From assembly GCA_002309575.1 (NCBI GenBank), contig DBXP01000016.1, forward strand, positions 5,124-21,814: a DNA stretch of 16,691 nucleotides. Reading direction: 5' to 3'. How positions within the stretch are numbered: the first letter of the stretch is position 1; every line of letters starts with the position of its first letter. This stretch comes from a bacterium UBP6_UBA1209 (GTDB lineage Bacteria; UBP6; UBA1177). Position numbers and translations under genes: made by a program. The notes under the pieces were generated by a model. It was not told the origin of the DNA, searched no databases, and was given only the letters and a program-made list of their open reading frames with translations. This document shows positions 6,506 to 13,589 of the stretch, piece by piece.

Positions 6506-8649
6506 GGTCACGAGCCGACAAAATCCTTGGCGTAACTGCCTCGCTGATTTTTTTCTCCATGTTTTTTTTGTGGGGATTCAGAGGACAGTTCTGGACAGTT
6601 TTCACCGCTTTTTTTCCTAAATTTCATATAATTTATGCTGCTACGGCCTTCGCTTTTTTTCTGATTTCGCTCTTTTTCAGAAGTCAGGCGAAGCTCTATT
6701 TCAACTTTCTGGCACGTCACAGATACAAATTCATGCCTCTGACGGCATTTATTTTGTCCTCCCTGATCGCCGTCTATGTCTTTGATTCGATCCCGCATGT
6801 CATTGACGCCGCACACTTTTTGTGGATAGCGAGAACATTCATTGAGACCGGGACATTCCACCTTCCCGCCTCCGAACTTTACGAATACTATCAGGATACA
6901 TTCGCTCTTGAATACAACGGGCGCTTTTTTTCGCTCTTTCTGCCGGGATTTTCAGTTTTTCTGGCTCCCTTCGTGCTGTTGGGGATCCCTCAGCTCTTTT
7001 CTCCGCTCTGCAACGGGATCGCAGTTTTACTTCTCGGAAAGATCGCAGATGTTGAGTTCGAGGACGACAGGATTTCATTTTTCGCAATGGTATTCGCAAC
7101 TTGCAGTTCGTTCTTTCTTTTTATGTCTGCCTCCTTCATGACACACACCTTCAATCTGGTGCTTGTCCTGTTGTCTTTATATTTGGTTTTAACATCTAAG
7201 AACAGAGCGGGGAACTTCATCGGCGCAGGCTTCTGCTCGGCATACCTTCTGATGATCCGTCCGCAGAACGCCTTTTTTGTCTACTGCGGGATGCTGGTCG
7301 TCATGTTCCTTAGAAAAATGAGGTTAAAAAACGCCGTCATTTTCACCCTTCCCTTTATTTTCGTGGGCTCGCTCCTGATGCTCTACAACAATTTTTACAC
7401 AGGAGACCCCTTTGTTTTTCCTCAGGATATCTATTTTTTGATCAGAGAACCCTACCCCTTCTGCCACAGAATGGGATTCGGAAAAGGCTGTCCGAATACC
7501 GAGGGGATATACCTTCCTGACGAGGGGCTTACCTTCACTTATGCCTTTCATGTCGCATTTGCAAGGCTCACGCAGATGAACTTCAACATGTCTGGACATC
7601 CGCTGATTTTTGTTTTTTTAGTCGCCGCATTCCTATACTCCTTCAGGAAGAACTTTGAGCTTTCGGTTTTTTTCTTAATATTTTTCGTTGGTTACTTCTT
7701 TTTCTACCTCTCCGGCAACCTCTTCGGTCCGAGATACTTCCTTGAGGTCATCCCGCTTCTGCTTATTCCGTGCGGATATGCCTTTTTTAAACTTATGGAT
7801 TCAAAAAAGACTAAATATTTCAAGCCCTTGATCGCGGCTGTTCCGCTGACGATAAACATTTTTCTCTGCACTGCGATCTTGCCGACACTTCTGGAACGCT
7901 TTTCCGACACATTCTGGAACACAGACCGCGCCGTCGAGGAGGCAATCGAAGAAGAACATATTGAAAACAGTGTGGTTTTTATCCCGCCGCAGTACAGCAG
8001 CGTCTTTTTGAACCTGATGGAAAAACCGCCTTTCGACCGTCACGGGAACCTGATCCTCCTGGATCTCGGCGAAGAGAACCTCTACGCTACGGCATACTTT
8101 ATGGAAAAATACGGCCTCAATGATGCCTACGTCATCGATTACTATGAAAAAAACGCCATAAAAACAGCAGTTACACCGATCACGGAGGCTGTAAGGGACT
8201 ACGTCTACTTTGAATTTGAGGACAAGAGGCTGCCGAAAACAGGCAAACCTGATTACGGTGTGAATTTTGCGGCAAGCGAAGAGGATCCCAAGAAATTTTA
8301 TCCGGTAAAAAGCATTGATGCCGATGTCTCGAAAGGCAACCTCTACGCGATGCGTTTCGACGAGCTGACCGATTCAAGTTATTACGATTTCTCCCATCCG
8401 ATACTTGAGGCCGGAGAGTACGAATTCAACCTCTTTTACCTTTCGGACAGATGCGGGACAGAGATCGACGTTTCGATCGACGGCGATTTTGCAGGAAGTT
8501 TCAGCTCATATTCAGAGCGTCAGGTCAGAAACGCCTTCACGGCATACATCAATCTCGATGCCTCGAACCACACCTTCAGACTCACCCCGCGTTACGGCCA
8601 CTCCTGCCTTATGATAGATTCTGCGGAACTTTTGCTGATTTCCGAATAA
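6502..8649 (+). CDS. GT-C-type polytopic membrane glycosyltransferase-like protein
   Basis: A 715-residue Phe-rich membrane protein. The first about 440 residues contain roughly ten to twelve hydrophobic helices. The first large outer loop carries FDSIPHVIDAAHFLW (94-108) with D95, H99 and D102, the place where GT-C enzymes (PMT/ArnT-like) have their catalytic acidic residue. The last 250 residues are soluble and largely beta-predicted, ending in a jelly-roll-looking stretch (EAGEYEFNLFYLSD ... HTFRLTPRYG), which could bind glycan or lipid-linked sugar outside the membrane. GT-C enzymes use polyprenyl-phosphate sugars to glycosylate proteins or envelope polymers; the donor and acceptor here are unknown. 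The ATG overlaps the dnaX TGA (ATGA), with AAGGTG (6489-6494) upstream inside dnaX, so translation is probably coupled. GT-C membership is inferred from topology and the loop motif, not from a full match. Confidence 0.65.
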   Translation: MRSRADKILGVTASLIFFSMFFLWGFRGQFWTVFTAFFPKFHIIYAATAFAFFLISLFFRSQAKLYFNFLARHRYKFMPLTAFILSSLIAVYVFDSIPHVIDAAHFLWIARTFIETGTFHLPASELYEYYQDTFALEYNGRFFSLFLPGFSVFLAPFVLLGIPQLFSPLCNGIAVLLLGKIADVEFEDDRISFFAMVFATCSSFFLFMSASFMTHTFNLVLVLLSLYLVLTSKNRAGNFIGAGFCSAYLLMIRPQNAFFVYCGMLVVMFLRKMRLKNAVIFTLPFIFVGSLLMLYNNFYTGDPFVFPQDIYFLIREPYPFCHRMGFGKGCPNTEGIYLPDEGLTFTYAFHVAFARLTQMNFNMSGHPLIFVFLVAAFLYSFRKNFELSVFFLIFFVGYFFFYLSGNLFGPRYFLEVIPLLLIPCGYAFFKLMDSKKTKYFKPLIAAVPLTINIFLCTAILPTLLERFSDTFWNTDRAVEEAIEEEHIENSVVFIPPQYSSVFLNLMEKPPFDRHGNLILLDLGEENLYATAYFMEKYGLNDAYVIDYYEKNAIKTAVTPITEAVRDYVYFEFEDKRLPKTGKPDYGVNFAASEEDPKKFYPVKSIDADVSKGNLYAMRFDELTDSSYYDFSHPILEAGEYEFNLFYLSDRCGTEIDVSIDGDFAGSFSSYSERQVRNAFTAYINLDASNHTFRLTPRYGHSCLMIDSAELLLISE

Positions 8650-8665
8650 ATCGGTCGATTTTTTT
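8648..8665 (+). terminator. Weak Rho-independent terminator after the glycosyltransferase gene
   Basis: AAATC-GGTC-GATTT (5-bp stem, four-base loop) starting in the TAA stop, followed by a run of seven T (8659-8665). The stem is short and A-T rich, so termination may be partial. Its position just before a new -10 element supports a transcript boundary here. Confidence 0.35.
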
Positions 8666-8676
8666 CGTGAAATATC

Positions 8677-8682
8677 TATAAT
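8677..8682 (+). promoter_or_regulatory. TATAAT -10 element for the lipoprotein pair
   Basis: A perfect TATAAT 24 bases upstream of the first lipoprotein ATG. No good -35 is seen; the best is TCGATT (8655-8660) at 16 bp. It probably drives both lipoprotein genes, since only 17 bp separate them. Confidence 0.45.
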
Positions 8683-8706
8683 ATTCCAAAATTTTTGGAG
8701 TTGGAG

Positions 8707-10284
8707 ATGAAAAACAGAATATTTTTGATCGCGCTTTTTTTCGTAGCTGCGGCGCTCGCAGTCTCATGCGGTTCCGGCGGAAACAGCAGCCAGTATGAAC
8801 CGGAAAAGGAGATCCCGTGCGTAAACAAGGCAGACTGTCCGGATAACTTCACCTGCGACATAGCTCAGTTTATATGTGTTCCTGACAAACAACAACCGGT
8901 GGATCCGACTCCGGGCAAGGACGATCCGAAACAGGACGGCGACAATCCGCCTTCTCAGGACGGAGACACCCCGTCACATGACGGCGATACCCCTGCCCCT
9001 CACCAGGACGGCGACCCAGGCACACCTGACGGAGACCCCGCCGGCGGCGACAACGACTATCCGCCTGTGACCGACGACGACACTCTTCACGACGACTGCA
9101 TCCCCGGTGCCGTTGAAGAGTGCGAATACACCGGTCCGGAAGGAACAAAAAATGTAGGGACATGCAAAGCCGCGACCAGGACCTGCGCCGGAAACGGATT
9201 GTGGGGCTTCTGCGAAGGAGAAGTCTGGCCGGTTGCCGAAAAGCCCGAAAATTCCAACTGCGGCGACGGTCTTGACAACGACTGCAACGGGATCGCCGAC
9301 GACGGAATCGATATCGACGGAGACGGACACGGCAGATGCAGCGACTGCTGCGAAACCGAGGAAGAGTGCGCCGACCCGCTGAATGCATGGAACATCGAAT
9401 ACGACGCCTGCGACAAATCCGAGGCATCGCTTTACAAGTGCGACGGCGCGCTTGCCGAGACCTCCTATTTGCCTGGCGACTACGCCAAGGCTATCGGAAT
9501 CTGCAACGGTCTTGTATCAGCAACTATATTAGCGCCGGACGGATCGACGCAGGTCCACTCCGGCAGCAACAAAATCCTTACAAAACTCGGCACGAGCATC
9601 GAACCGACAAGCGGAAAATACATGCTCGCCCTCGGCACAGGAAAGGTCGGCAACCCGTTTGAAGGACTAAACGCCGGCACATCCTCGCAGGCACCATCAG
9701 ACTGGGTCGAGGCAAACGGCGGCTCGTTCACGATCCCCTATGTCTGCTCACAATATTCTATCAGCACAACGAATGTTCACGATGCGGTAATGCTTGAGCT
9801 CAAGGTCAAGGTCCCGGAATACAAAAAGTCGTTTTCATTCGACTTTTTCTTCCTGACGCACGATTTCCCGGACAGGGTCTGCAACGCGAAACATGATATT
9901 TTCGTCTCGCTTCTCGATTCGGAATGCAACGAATCCTCGGAATGCACCACAAAAAACCCGAACGATAAAAACCTTGCAATATTCGGTGATTATCTCGTCA
10001 ACGTCAACCTGACGAAAACCATCTACATGACGCACTGCATCGAAGGGACCGGGGCCTACACAAACTGTCAGGGCGCATCGCTGCTTGCAGGGACCGGCTT
10101 TGACAGCTATGCCGGCACAGGATGGCTCACGATCAAAGGAAATGTCGTCGACCTTGAGACGATCACGCTCAGACTTGCGATCTGGGACAGCGTTGACCTT
10201 ACATCCGATTCACTAGTTCTGATCGACAACTTCAAGTGGTACGAAAATTTCGCCCAGCCGGGGATCCAGCCGGTCAATTATTGA
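8707..10284 (+). CDS. Cys-rich surface lipoprotein A (MopE-like motif, choice-of-anchor-L-like domain)
   Basis: A 525-residue predicted lipoprotein. I choose ATG 8707; GGAG at 8697-8700 is well spaced, and an in-frame TTG at 8695 overlaps it. Residues 1-20 are a lipoprotein signal ending ALAVS, with acylated C21. Then come a four-cysteine module (C38, C44, C50, C57), a DGD-rich low-complexity spacer (about 64-125), a second Cys-rich block (about 131-170), and the metal-binding-type motif DGLDNDCNGIADDG plus DIDGDGHGRCSDCC (187-215). The C-terminal half (about 255-520) resembles choice-of-anchor-L domains, ending SLVLIDNFKWYE. No catalytic motif is seen. It is followed 17 bp later by a paralogue of the same plan. 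Outer-membrane surface display is inferred. The domain calls are from memory of motif style. Confidence 0.75.
   Translation: MKNRIFLIALFFVAAALAVSCGSGGNSSQYEPEKEIPCVNKADCPDNFTCDIAQFICVPDKQQPVDPTPGKDDPKQDGDNPPSQDGDTPSHDGDTPAPHQDGDPGTPDGDPAGGDNDYPPVTDDDTLHDDCIPGAVEECEYTGPEGTKNVGTCKAATRTCAGNGLWGFCEGEVWPVAEKPENSNCGDGLDNDCNGIADDGIDIDGDGHGRCSDCCETEEECADPLNAWNIEYDACDKSEASLYKCDGALAETSYLPGDYAKAIGICNGLVSATILAPDGSTQVHSGSNKILTKLGTSIEPTSGKYMLALGTGKVGNPFEGLNAGTSSQAPSDWVEANGGSFTIPYVCSQYSISTTNVHDAVMLELKVKVPEYKKSFSFDFFFLTHDFPDRVCNAKHDIFVSLLDSECNESSECTTKNPNDKNLAIFGDYLVNVNLTKTIYMTHCIEGTGAYTNCQGASLLAGTGFDSYAGTGWLTIKGNVVDLETITLRLAIWDSVDLTSDSLVLIDNFKWYENFAQPGIQPVNY
8932..9039 (+). repeat. Degenerate DGD-rich coding repeat in lipoprotein A
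   Basis: Five DGD units in imperfect xxDGDxP repeats (QDGDNP, QDGDTP, HDGDTP, QDGDPG, PDGDPA) encode an acidic, proline-broken spacer between the membrane anchor and the folded domains. At DNA level the units share a GACGGCGA/GACGGAGA core with irregular spacing. Such tracts are prone to length change. Confidence 0.7.
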
Positions 10285-10291
10285 TTTTGAA

Positions 10292-10301
10292 GAGGTGATC
10301 C
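10292..10301 (+). promoter_or_regulatory. Extended Shine-Dalgarno GAGGTGATCC deciding a GTG start
   Basis: This ten-base stretch is fully complementary to the conserved 3' end of bacterial 16S rRNA (GGATCACCTC). It abuts the GTG at 10302, with the GAGG core 6 bases from it. It fixes the start of lipoprotein B and suggests strong, independent initiation despite the 17-bp gap from the upstream gene. Confidence 0.7.
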
Positions 10302-11795
10302 GTGAAAAAAATATACTTTTTTACAGCTCTTTCCTTTCTCCTTCCGCTCGTTTTCACCGGTTGCGGAGAAGAAGAGGATCTTCCTGAATCAGTCGTCGAG
10401 TGCACAAGAAGCGACCAGTGTCCTGACAGCTACAAATGCAACCTGGAGACCAATAAATGCGAAGAGAGCGGCAGCGACGCCGACACACCGCTGGATGCGC
10501 CGGATGATGATTCCGATACTCCAAGGCCCGCCACCGACTCAGAGAGCGGCGATCCAGCTACCGACTCAGACACAGTAGGACCTGAAACCGGCGACTGCAA
10601 ACCGGGAGAGACACAGAAATGCGAATACAACGGCGGTGCCGGGACAGAAGGGACCGGAGCCTGCAAGGCCGCTGAAAGGAGCTGCTCGGACGACGGGACC
10701 TGGGGCCCCTGCATCGGCGAGGTACTGCCTGTAATCGAAATCGGCGAAGCGCTCTGTTCCGACGGGATAGACAACGACTGCAACGGTATCGCAGACGACG
10801 GGACCGACTTCGACGGCGACGGTCACGGCGCCTGCTCCGACTGCTGCGAAACTACGGAACAGTGTCCGGAACCGAAGGAGGCCTGGGATAAGGGGCAGCA
10901 CACCTGCGAATACGGCGAAGAGATGCTTTACGGCTGCGACGGAGAACTCAGCCAAGCGACGAAAGACCCAGAAAACTATGCAAAGGCGATCGGCATCTGC
11001 CAGAACCTCGTTTCCGCAAAAATCACCGCGCCCAACGGTTCGGACAAGGTCTTTGCCGGCAGCCACGCTATCCTTTCCAAGCTCGGCAGCGTCATAAAAC
11101 CGCAGGCGGGCAAATATATGCTGGCTCTCTCGACCGGCAAGGCGACAGACCCCTTCTCCACCTACGGCAGCGGTTCCACGACCGGCGCTCCAGCCGACTG
11201 GTACGCTGCAAACGGAAACGAATTCCCGTCAGCTCCGGTGTGCGCATCTTACGTTTCGTCCGGCAGCGACATGAGTGATGACGTGAACGACGCGGTAATG
11301 CTCGATCTAAAGCTCAAAGTCCCGGCAACCGCAAAATCCTTCAGCATGAATGTCTACTTTCTGACCCAGGAATATCCCAGGTGGATATGTTCCGAATACA
11401 ACGATTTCTTTGTCGTTCTTCTGGATTCTTCATACACTTCGAACGACCCCTCCCTGCAAAATCCGGCGGACAAAAACCTTGCGATGGATGCCGCAAAAAA
11501 CCCGGTCGGCGTCAACCTTGCACCATCGGGGCTCTTCACACAGTGCCTGCCGGCTTCAGGCTATCCCGCGACACAAGCCTCATGCACAGGGACCGGGGAT
11601 CTTGACGGGACAGGCTTCGAGGGAAACGGCGGTACCGGCTGGCTTTTGACCCGCGGAAACGTCGTTGGCGGCGAAGAGATCAGGCTCCGCTTCGCGATCT
11701 GGGATGTATCAGACCATGCCTTTGATTCGCTGGTCCTCATAGACAATTTCAAGTGGGATGTCGCCGAGTACACGCCCGGCACAGGTCAGATGTAA
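10302..11795 (+). CDS. Cys-rich surface lipoprotein B (paralogue of the preceding gene)
   Basis: A 497-residue predicted lipoprotein starting at GTG. The signal peptide ends in a good lipobox VFTG with C21. The order of parts matches lipoprotein A: four-cysteine module (C34, C40, C46, C53), an acidic Asp/Ser/Thr/Pro spacer (about 57-98) without the regular DGD repeat of A, a Cys-rich block (C99 to C137), the DGIDNDCNGIADDG and DFDGDGHGACSDCC motifs (154-182), and a choice-of-anchor-L-like half ending SLVLIDNFKWDV. The spacers differ completely while the flanking modules stay alike, which points to an old tandem duplication. Function is unknown; calcium-stabilised surface adhesion or an extracytoplasmic scaffold are guesses from the motif type. 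The stop lies 1 bp from the stop of the convergent gene. Confidence 0.75.
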   Translation: MKKIYFFTALSFLLPLVFTGCGEEEDLPESVVECTRSDQCPDSYKCNLETNKCEESGSDADTPLDAPDDDSDTPRPATDSESGDPATDSDTVGPETGDCKPGETQKCEYNGGAGTEGTGACKAAERSCSDDGTWGPCIGEVLPVIEIGEALCSDGIDNDCNGIADDGTDFDGDGHGACSDCCETTEQCPEPKEAWDKGQHTCEYGEEMLYGCDGELSQATKDPENYAKAIGICQNLVSAKITAPNGSDKVFAGSHAILSKLGSVIKPQAGKYMLALSTGKATDPFSTYGSGSTTGAPADWYAANGNEFPSAPVCASYVSSGSDMSDDVNDAVMLDLKLKVPATAKSFSMNVYFLTQEYPRWICSEYNDFFVVLLDSSYTSNDPSLQNPADKNLAMDAAKNPVGVNLAPSGLFTQCLPASGYPATQASCTGTGDLDGTGFEGNGGTGWLLTRGNVVGGEEIRLRFAIWDVSDHAFDSLVLIDNFKWDVAEYTPGTGQM

Positions 11796-11796
11796 C

Positions 11797-12414
11797 TTAC
11801 TGCTCGTAAACAGGATCAAAATCAGAGGCCGGATGACCGCAGAGCGGACAGATAAAATCGGTCGGAAGTTCAGCACCGTTATAAACATATCCGCAGATCT
11901 TGCAGCGCCATCCGACGATCTTCTTTTCTGTACTGACAACAGGCTTCGGTTTGATGACCTTCTGGTAACCCATATAGGTTATCGGATTGCTCCGGCTCAG
12001 CATTTTTGCATCTGCGACCTCGGCAATAAAAAGTGTGTGAGTCCCCAAATCGACGCTTTTCACGACCTTTCCTGAAAGCAGAGCACAGATCTCCTTTGTC
12101 GGATACGGGTTGCCGAAATCATCCAGCGAATAAGGAAATTCAGCGAATTTATTGACATTTCTCCCGCTTTGATAGCCGAAATTTTTGATAGTCTCGAATG
12201 TGCAGCGGCTGTCAAGGACCGAAAGCGCGAAGGTTCCCGACTGCTTGATCATCTCGCAGGTCAAATTGCTGTTGATAACGGAAACCGCGATCCTGACAGG
12301 GTCGTTCGCCGCCTGGAAGCAGGTATTCGTTATACATGCATTGATCTTTCCGTCAAAGTGCGTCCCGAGAACAAAAACACCGTACTGAAGGCTGAAAAGT
12401 GCGCTATTATCCAT
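11797..12414 (-). CDS. Flavin reductase-like protein fused to C-terminal rubredoxin (Hrb type)
   Basis: A 205-residue fusion. Residues 1 to about 155 are an FMN-binding flavin-reductase-like split barrel (YGVFVLGTHFDGKINACITN, NSNLTCEMIKQSGTFALSVL). Residues 168-200 are a short rubredoxin with the Fe-ligand pairs C171/C174 and C189/C192 (CKICGYVYNG ... CPLCG). This matches high-molecular-weight rubredoxin (Hrb), which passes electrons from NAD(P)H to partners such as flavodiiron proteins in anaerobes during oxygen or NO defence. I start at ATG 12414 with GGAGAG upstream; a TTG at 12429 lies before that site and is rejected. It follows clpS by 47 bp and probably shares its transcript. No FprA-type flavodiiron partner is in the window. 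Confidence 0.88.
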   Translation of the reverse strand: MDNSALFSLQYGVFVLGTHFDGKINACITNTCFQAANDPVRIAVSVINSNLTCEMIKQSGTFALSVLDSRCTFETIKNFGYQSGRNVNKFAEFPYSLDDFGNPYPTKEICALLSGKVVKSVDLGTHTLFIAEVADAKMLSRSNPITYMGYQKVIKPKPVVSTEKKIVGWRCKICGYVYNGAELPTDFICPLCGHPASDFDPVYEQ

Positions 12415-12461
12415 TTTTCTCTCCGTCAATTAATGAATCAAAAACCGATTTTTTACCATGA

Positions 12462-12764
12462 TCACTCCCCTTCTACAACGCATTTCAAGGGGAACCCGCG
12501 TTTTCTTGCCTCTTCGGTAACCAGCGCCACCTTCGACTCGGCAATATCAAGAACATATCTGCCTGCAACCCCCTTTCCGGTCGTGTGGATGCTCATCATG
12601 ATCTCAAATGCCTCGCCGCACTCCTTTTCAAAAAAACGCGTCAGGATCCATACGACGAACTCCATCGTCGTGTAGTCGTCATTGAGCATTACGACGTTAT
12701 AAAGCGGCGGCTGGGAAACCGTTATTTTGGGTCTCTTGTAAATTTTTGGTGAAGATCCGCTCAT
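12462..12764 (-). CDS. clpS: ATP-dependent Clp protease adaptor ClpS
   Basis: A 100-residue N-end-rule adaptor that delivers substrates with bulky hydrophobic N-termini to ClpA/ClpC-ClpP. The pocket residues fall at E. coli spacing: N28, D29, D30 (VMLNDDYT), M34 gatekeeper and H60 (MSIHTTGKG), matching E. coli N34/D35/D36, M40 and H66. The frame stays open another 54 codons upstream through the thioesterase gene, but conserved sequence begins only with PPLYNVVMLNDD, so I use ATG 12764. That ATG is 5 bases past the stop of the upstream gene and lacks a visible Shine-Dalgarno (GCGAAATAAATGAT before it), so translation probably relies on reinitiation. No clpA is next to it in the window, unlike the common clpS-clpA arrangement. 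Confidence 0.94.
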   Translation of the reverse strand: MSGSSPKIYKRPKITVSQPPLYNVVMLNDDYTTMEFVVWILTRFFEKECGEAFEIMMSIHTTGKGVAGRYVLDIAESKVALVTEEARKRGFPLKCVVEGE

Positions 12765-12769
12765 ATCAT

Positions 12770-13489
12770 TTATTTCGCTATTCTGAAAGTTACAGCCGGA
12801 GAAGCGCTGCCGTCGGCAAAACCGCCGATCTCGATGCCGTTTCCGACATCCCGCCTGTAAAATTTTATAGTTGCCCCCTCTCTCGTCTGTGCGAGATAAT
12901 GGACCTCTACATCGCAAAAACCGCACTCTTCGCTCTTCATGCAGCCCAACATTGCACGGACATAGGCGACATTGTTCATGTGGCGCGCCATATCGATATC
13001 GAAAGAACGGACCTGATGCTCGCCTAGCAGTTCACAGCCAGAAAAATCCCTGTCGACCGCCTCGAAAGGTTCATCAAATATAGTTGTCTCAAGAAACTTG
13101 AACTCAGGAGAAAATATCTCCTTCAGGTTGCAGAGCCTCCCTGTTTCAATATTTATGACAGCCCAGTCGCTCTTTCCGTATGCGATCGTTTCACCGTTTC
13201 TAGTCATCTGGTACTGTCTTGTGCACTTGAAGCCCTTGCAGTAGTTAGGCCAAGTGGAGACTTCAACCATTTCAGATATTTGAGCCTTTTTTAAAATACG
13301 GATCCTGGTCTTTGACGCGACCCAGATCTTGCCTTCGCGAAGCAGCTTCGGAACTCCTGTTTCGATCTCTTCCGAATGTTGTGTCGCAGTGTCGACAAAG
13401 AGATTGAAGACCGCCGGAATACTGACACTTCCCGAGTAGTCGCAGAAACTCGGATAAATCATCGTCTCTCTCGTAAATTTGCTCTTCAT
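12770..13489 (-). CDS. Acyl-ACP thioesterase-family double-hotdog protein with altered catalytic residues
   Basis: A 239-residue protein of the FatA/FatB-type bacterial thioesterase family. The first hotdog shows VFNLFVDTATQHSEEIETG (28-46) and KIWVASKTRIRI (54-65); the second shows SFDIDMARHMNNVAYVRAM (162-180) and EVHYLAQTREGATI (195-208). The family motif DxDxNxHVNN reads D164-x-D166-x-A168-x-H170-x-NN, so the usual Asn is Ala. The later catalytic Glu (YxxE) reads Gln at Q201. H170 and D166 remain. Start ATG 13489 has AGAGG 7 bases upstream; a TTG at 13495 is too close to that site. It leads an apparent operon with clpS and the rubredoxin fusion. It may release fatty acids by altered chemistry, or only bind acyl carriers. 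Confidence 0.82.
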   Translation of the reverse strand: MKSKFTRETMIYPSFCDYSGSVSIPAVFNLFVDTATQHSEEIETGVPKLLREGKIWVASKTRIRILKKAQISEMVEVSTWPNYCKGFKCTRQYQMTRNGETIAYGKSDWAVINIETGRLCNLKEIFSPEFKFLETTIFDEPFEAVDRDFSGCELLGEHQVRSFDIDMARHMNNVAYVRAMLGCMKSEECGFCDVEVHYLAQTREGATIKFYRRDVGNGIEIGGFADGSASPAVTFRIAK

Positions 13490-13525
13490 ATCCAAACCTC
13501 TAAACGAGCCGCTAAAAAACAGGTG

Positions 13526-13553
13526 ATATTACACAGAAAAGCGTTGAAGGCAA
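13526..13553 (-). promoter_or_regulatory. Putative promoter of the thioesterase-clpS-rubredoxin operon
   Basis: On the minus strand TTGCCT (13548-13553), a 16-bp spacer, then TAATAT (13526-13531). Each box matches four of six consensus bases. The start would be near 13519, about 30 bases before the ATG. The -35 begins inside the T-run of the upstream gene's terminator, so this unit seems to start as soon as the previous one ends. Confidence 0.35.
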
Positions 13554-13579
13554 AAAACCGCCCGCCGGAGCGGACGGCT
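13552..13579 (-). terminator. Rho-independent terminator of the M18 aminopeptidase gene
   Basis: On the minus strand: CCGTCCGC (13570-13577), loop TCCG, GCGGGCGG (13558-13565), one G-U wobble in an 8-bp GC-rich stem, then six T (13552-13557). The first stem base lies 13 bases after the TGA stop codon. This is the cleanest terminator in the window. Confidence 0.88.
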
Positions 13580-13589
13580 GAGATAAAAA

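Noticed and set aside
8932..9039. Repeat-spacer structure resembling a CRISPR array
   Set aside because: The units are short, in frame and encode DGD peptide repeats in a lipoprotein spacer; no constant repeat length and no cas genes.
8870..9427. Open frames opposite the first lipoprotein, including a 185-codon Arg/Ser/Cys-rich frame
   Set aside because: They mirror the repetitive Asp/Gly/Pro codons of the lipoprotein and give low-complexity peptides without a start signal.
12418..12456. Nine-codon frame (ATG GTA AAA ... TAA) between clpS and the rubredoxin fusion as a leader peptide
   Set aside because: It lacks a ribosome site, codon enrichment and alternative hairpins typical of attenuation.
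12765..12926. Upstream extension of clpS by 54 codons
   Set aside because: The extra peptide is Arg/Cys-rich, lies inside the thioesterase gene and is not part of the ClpS fold; length and conserved core fit the start at 12764.
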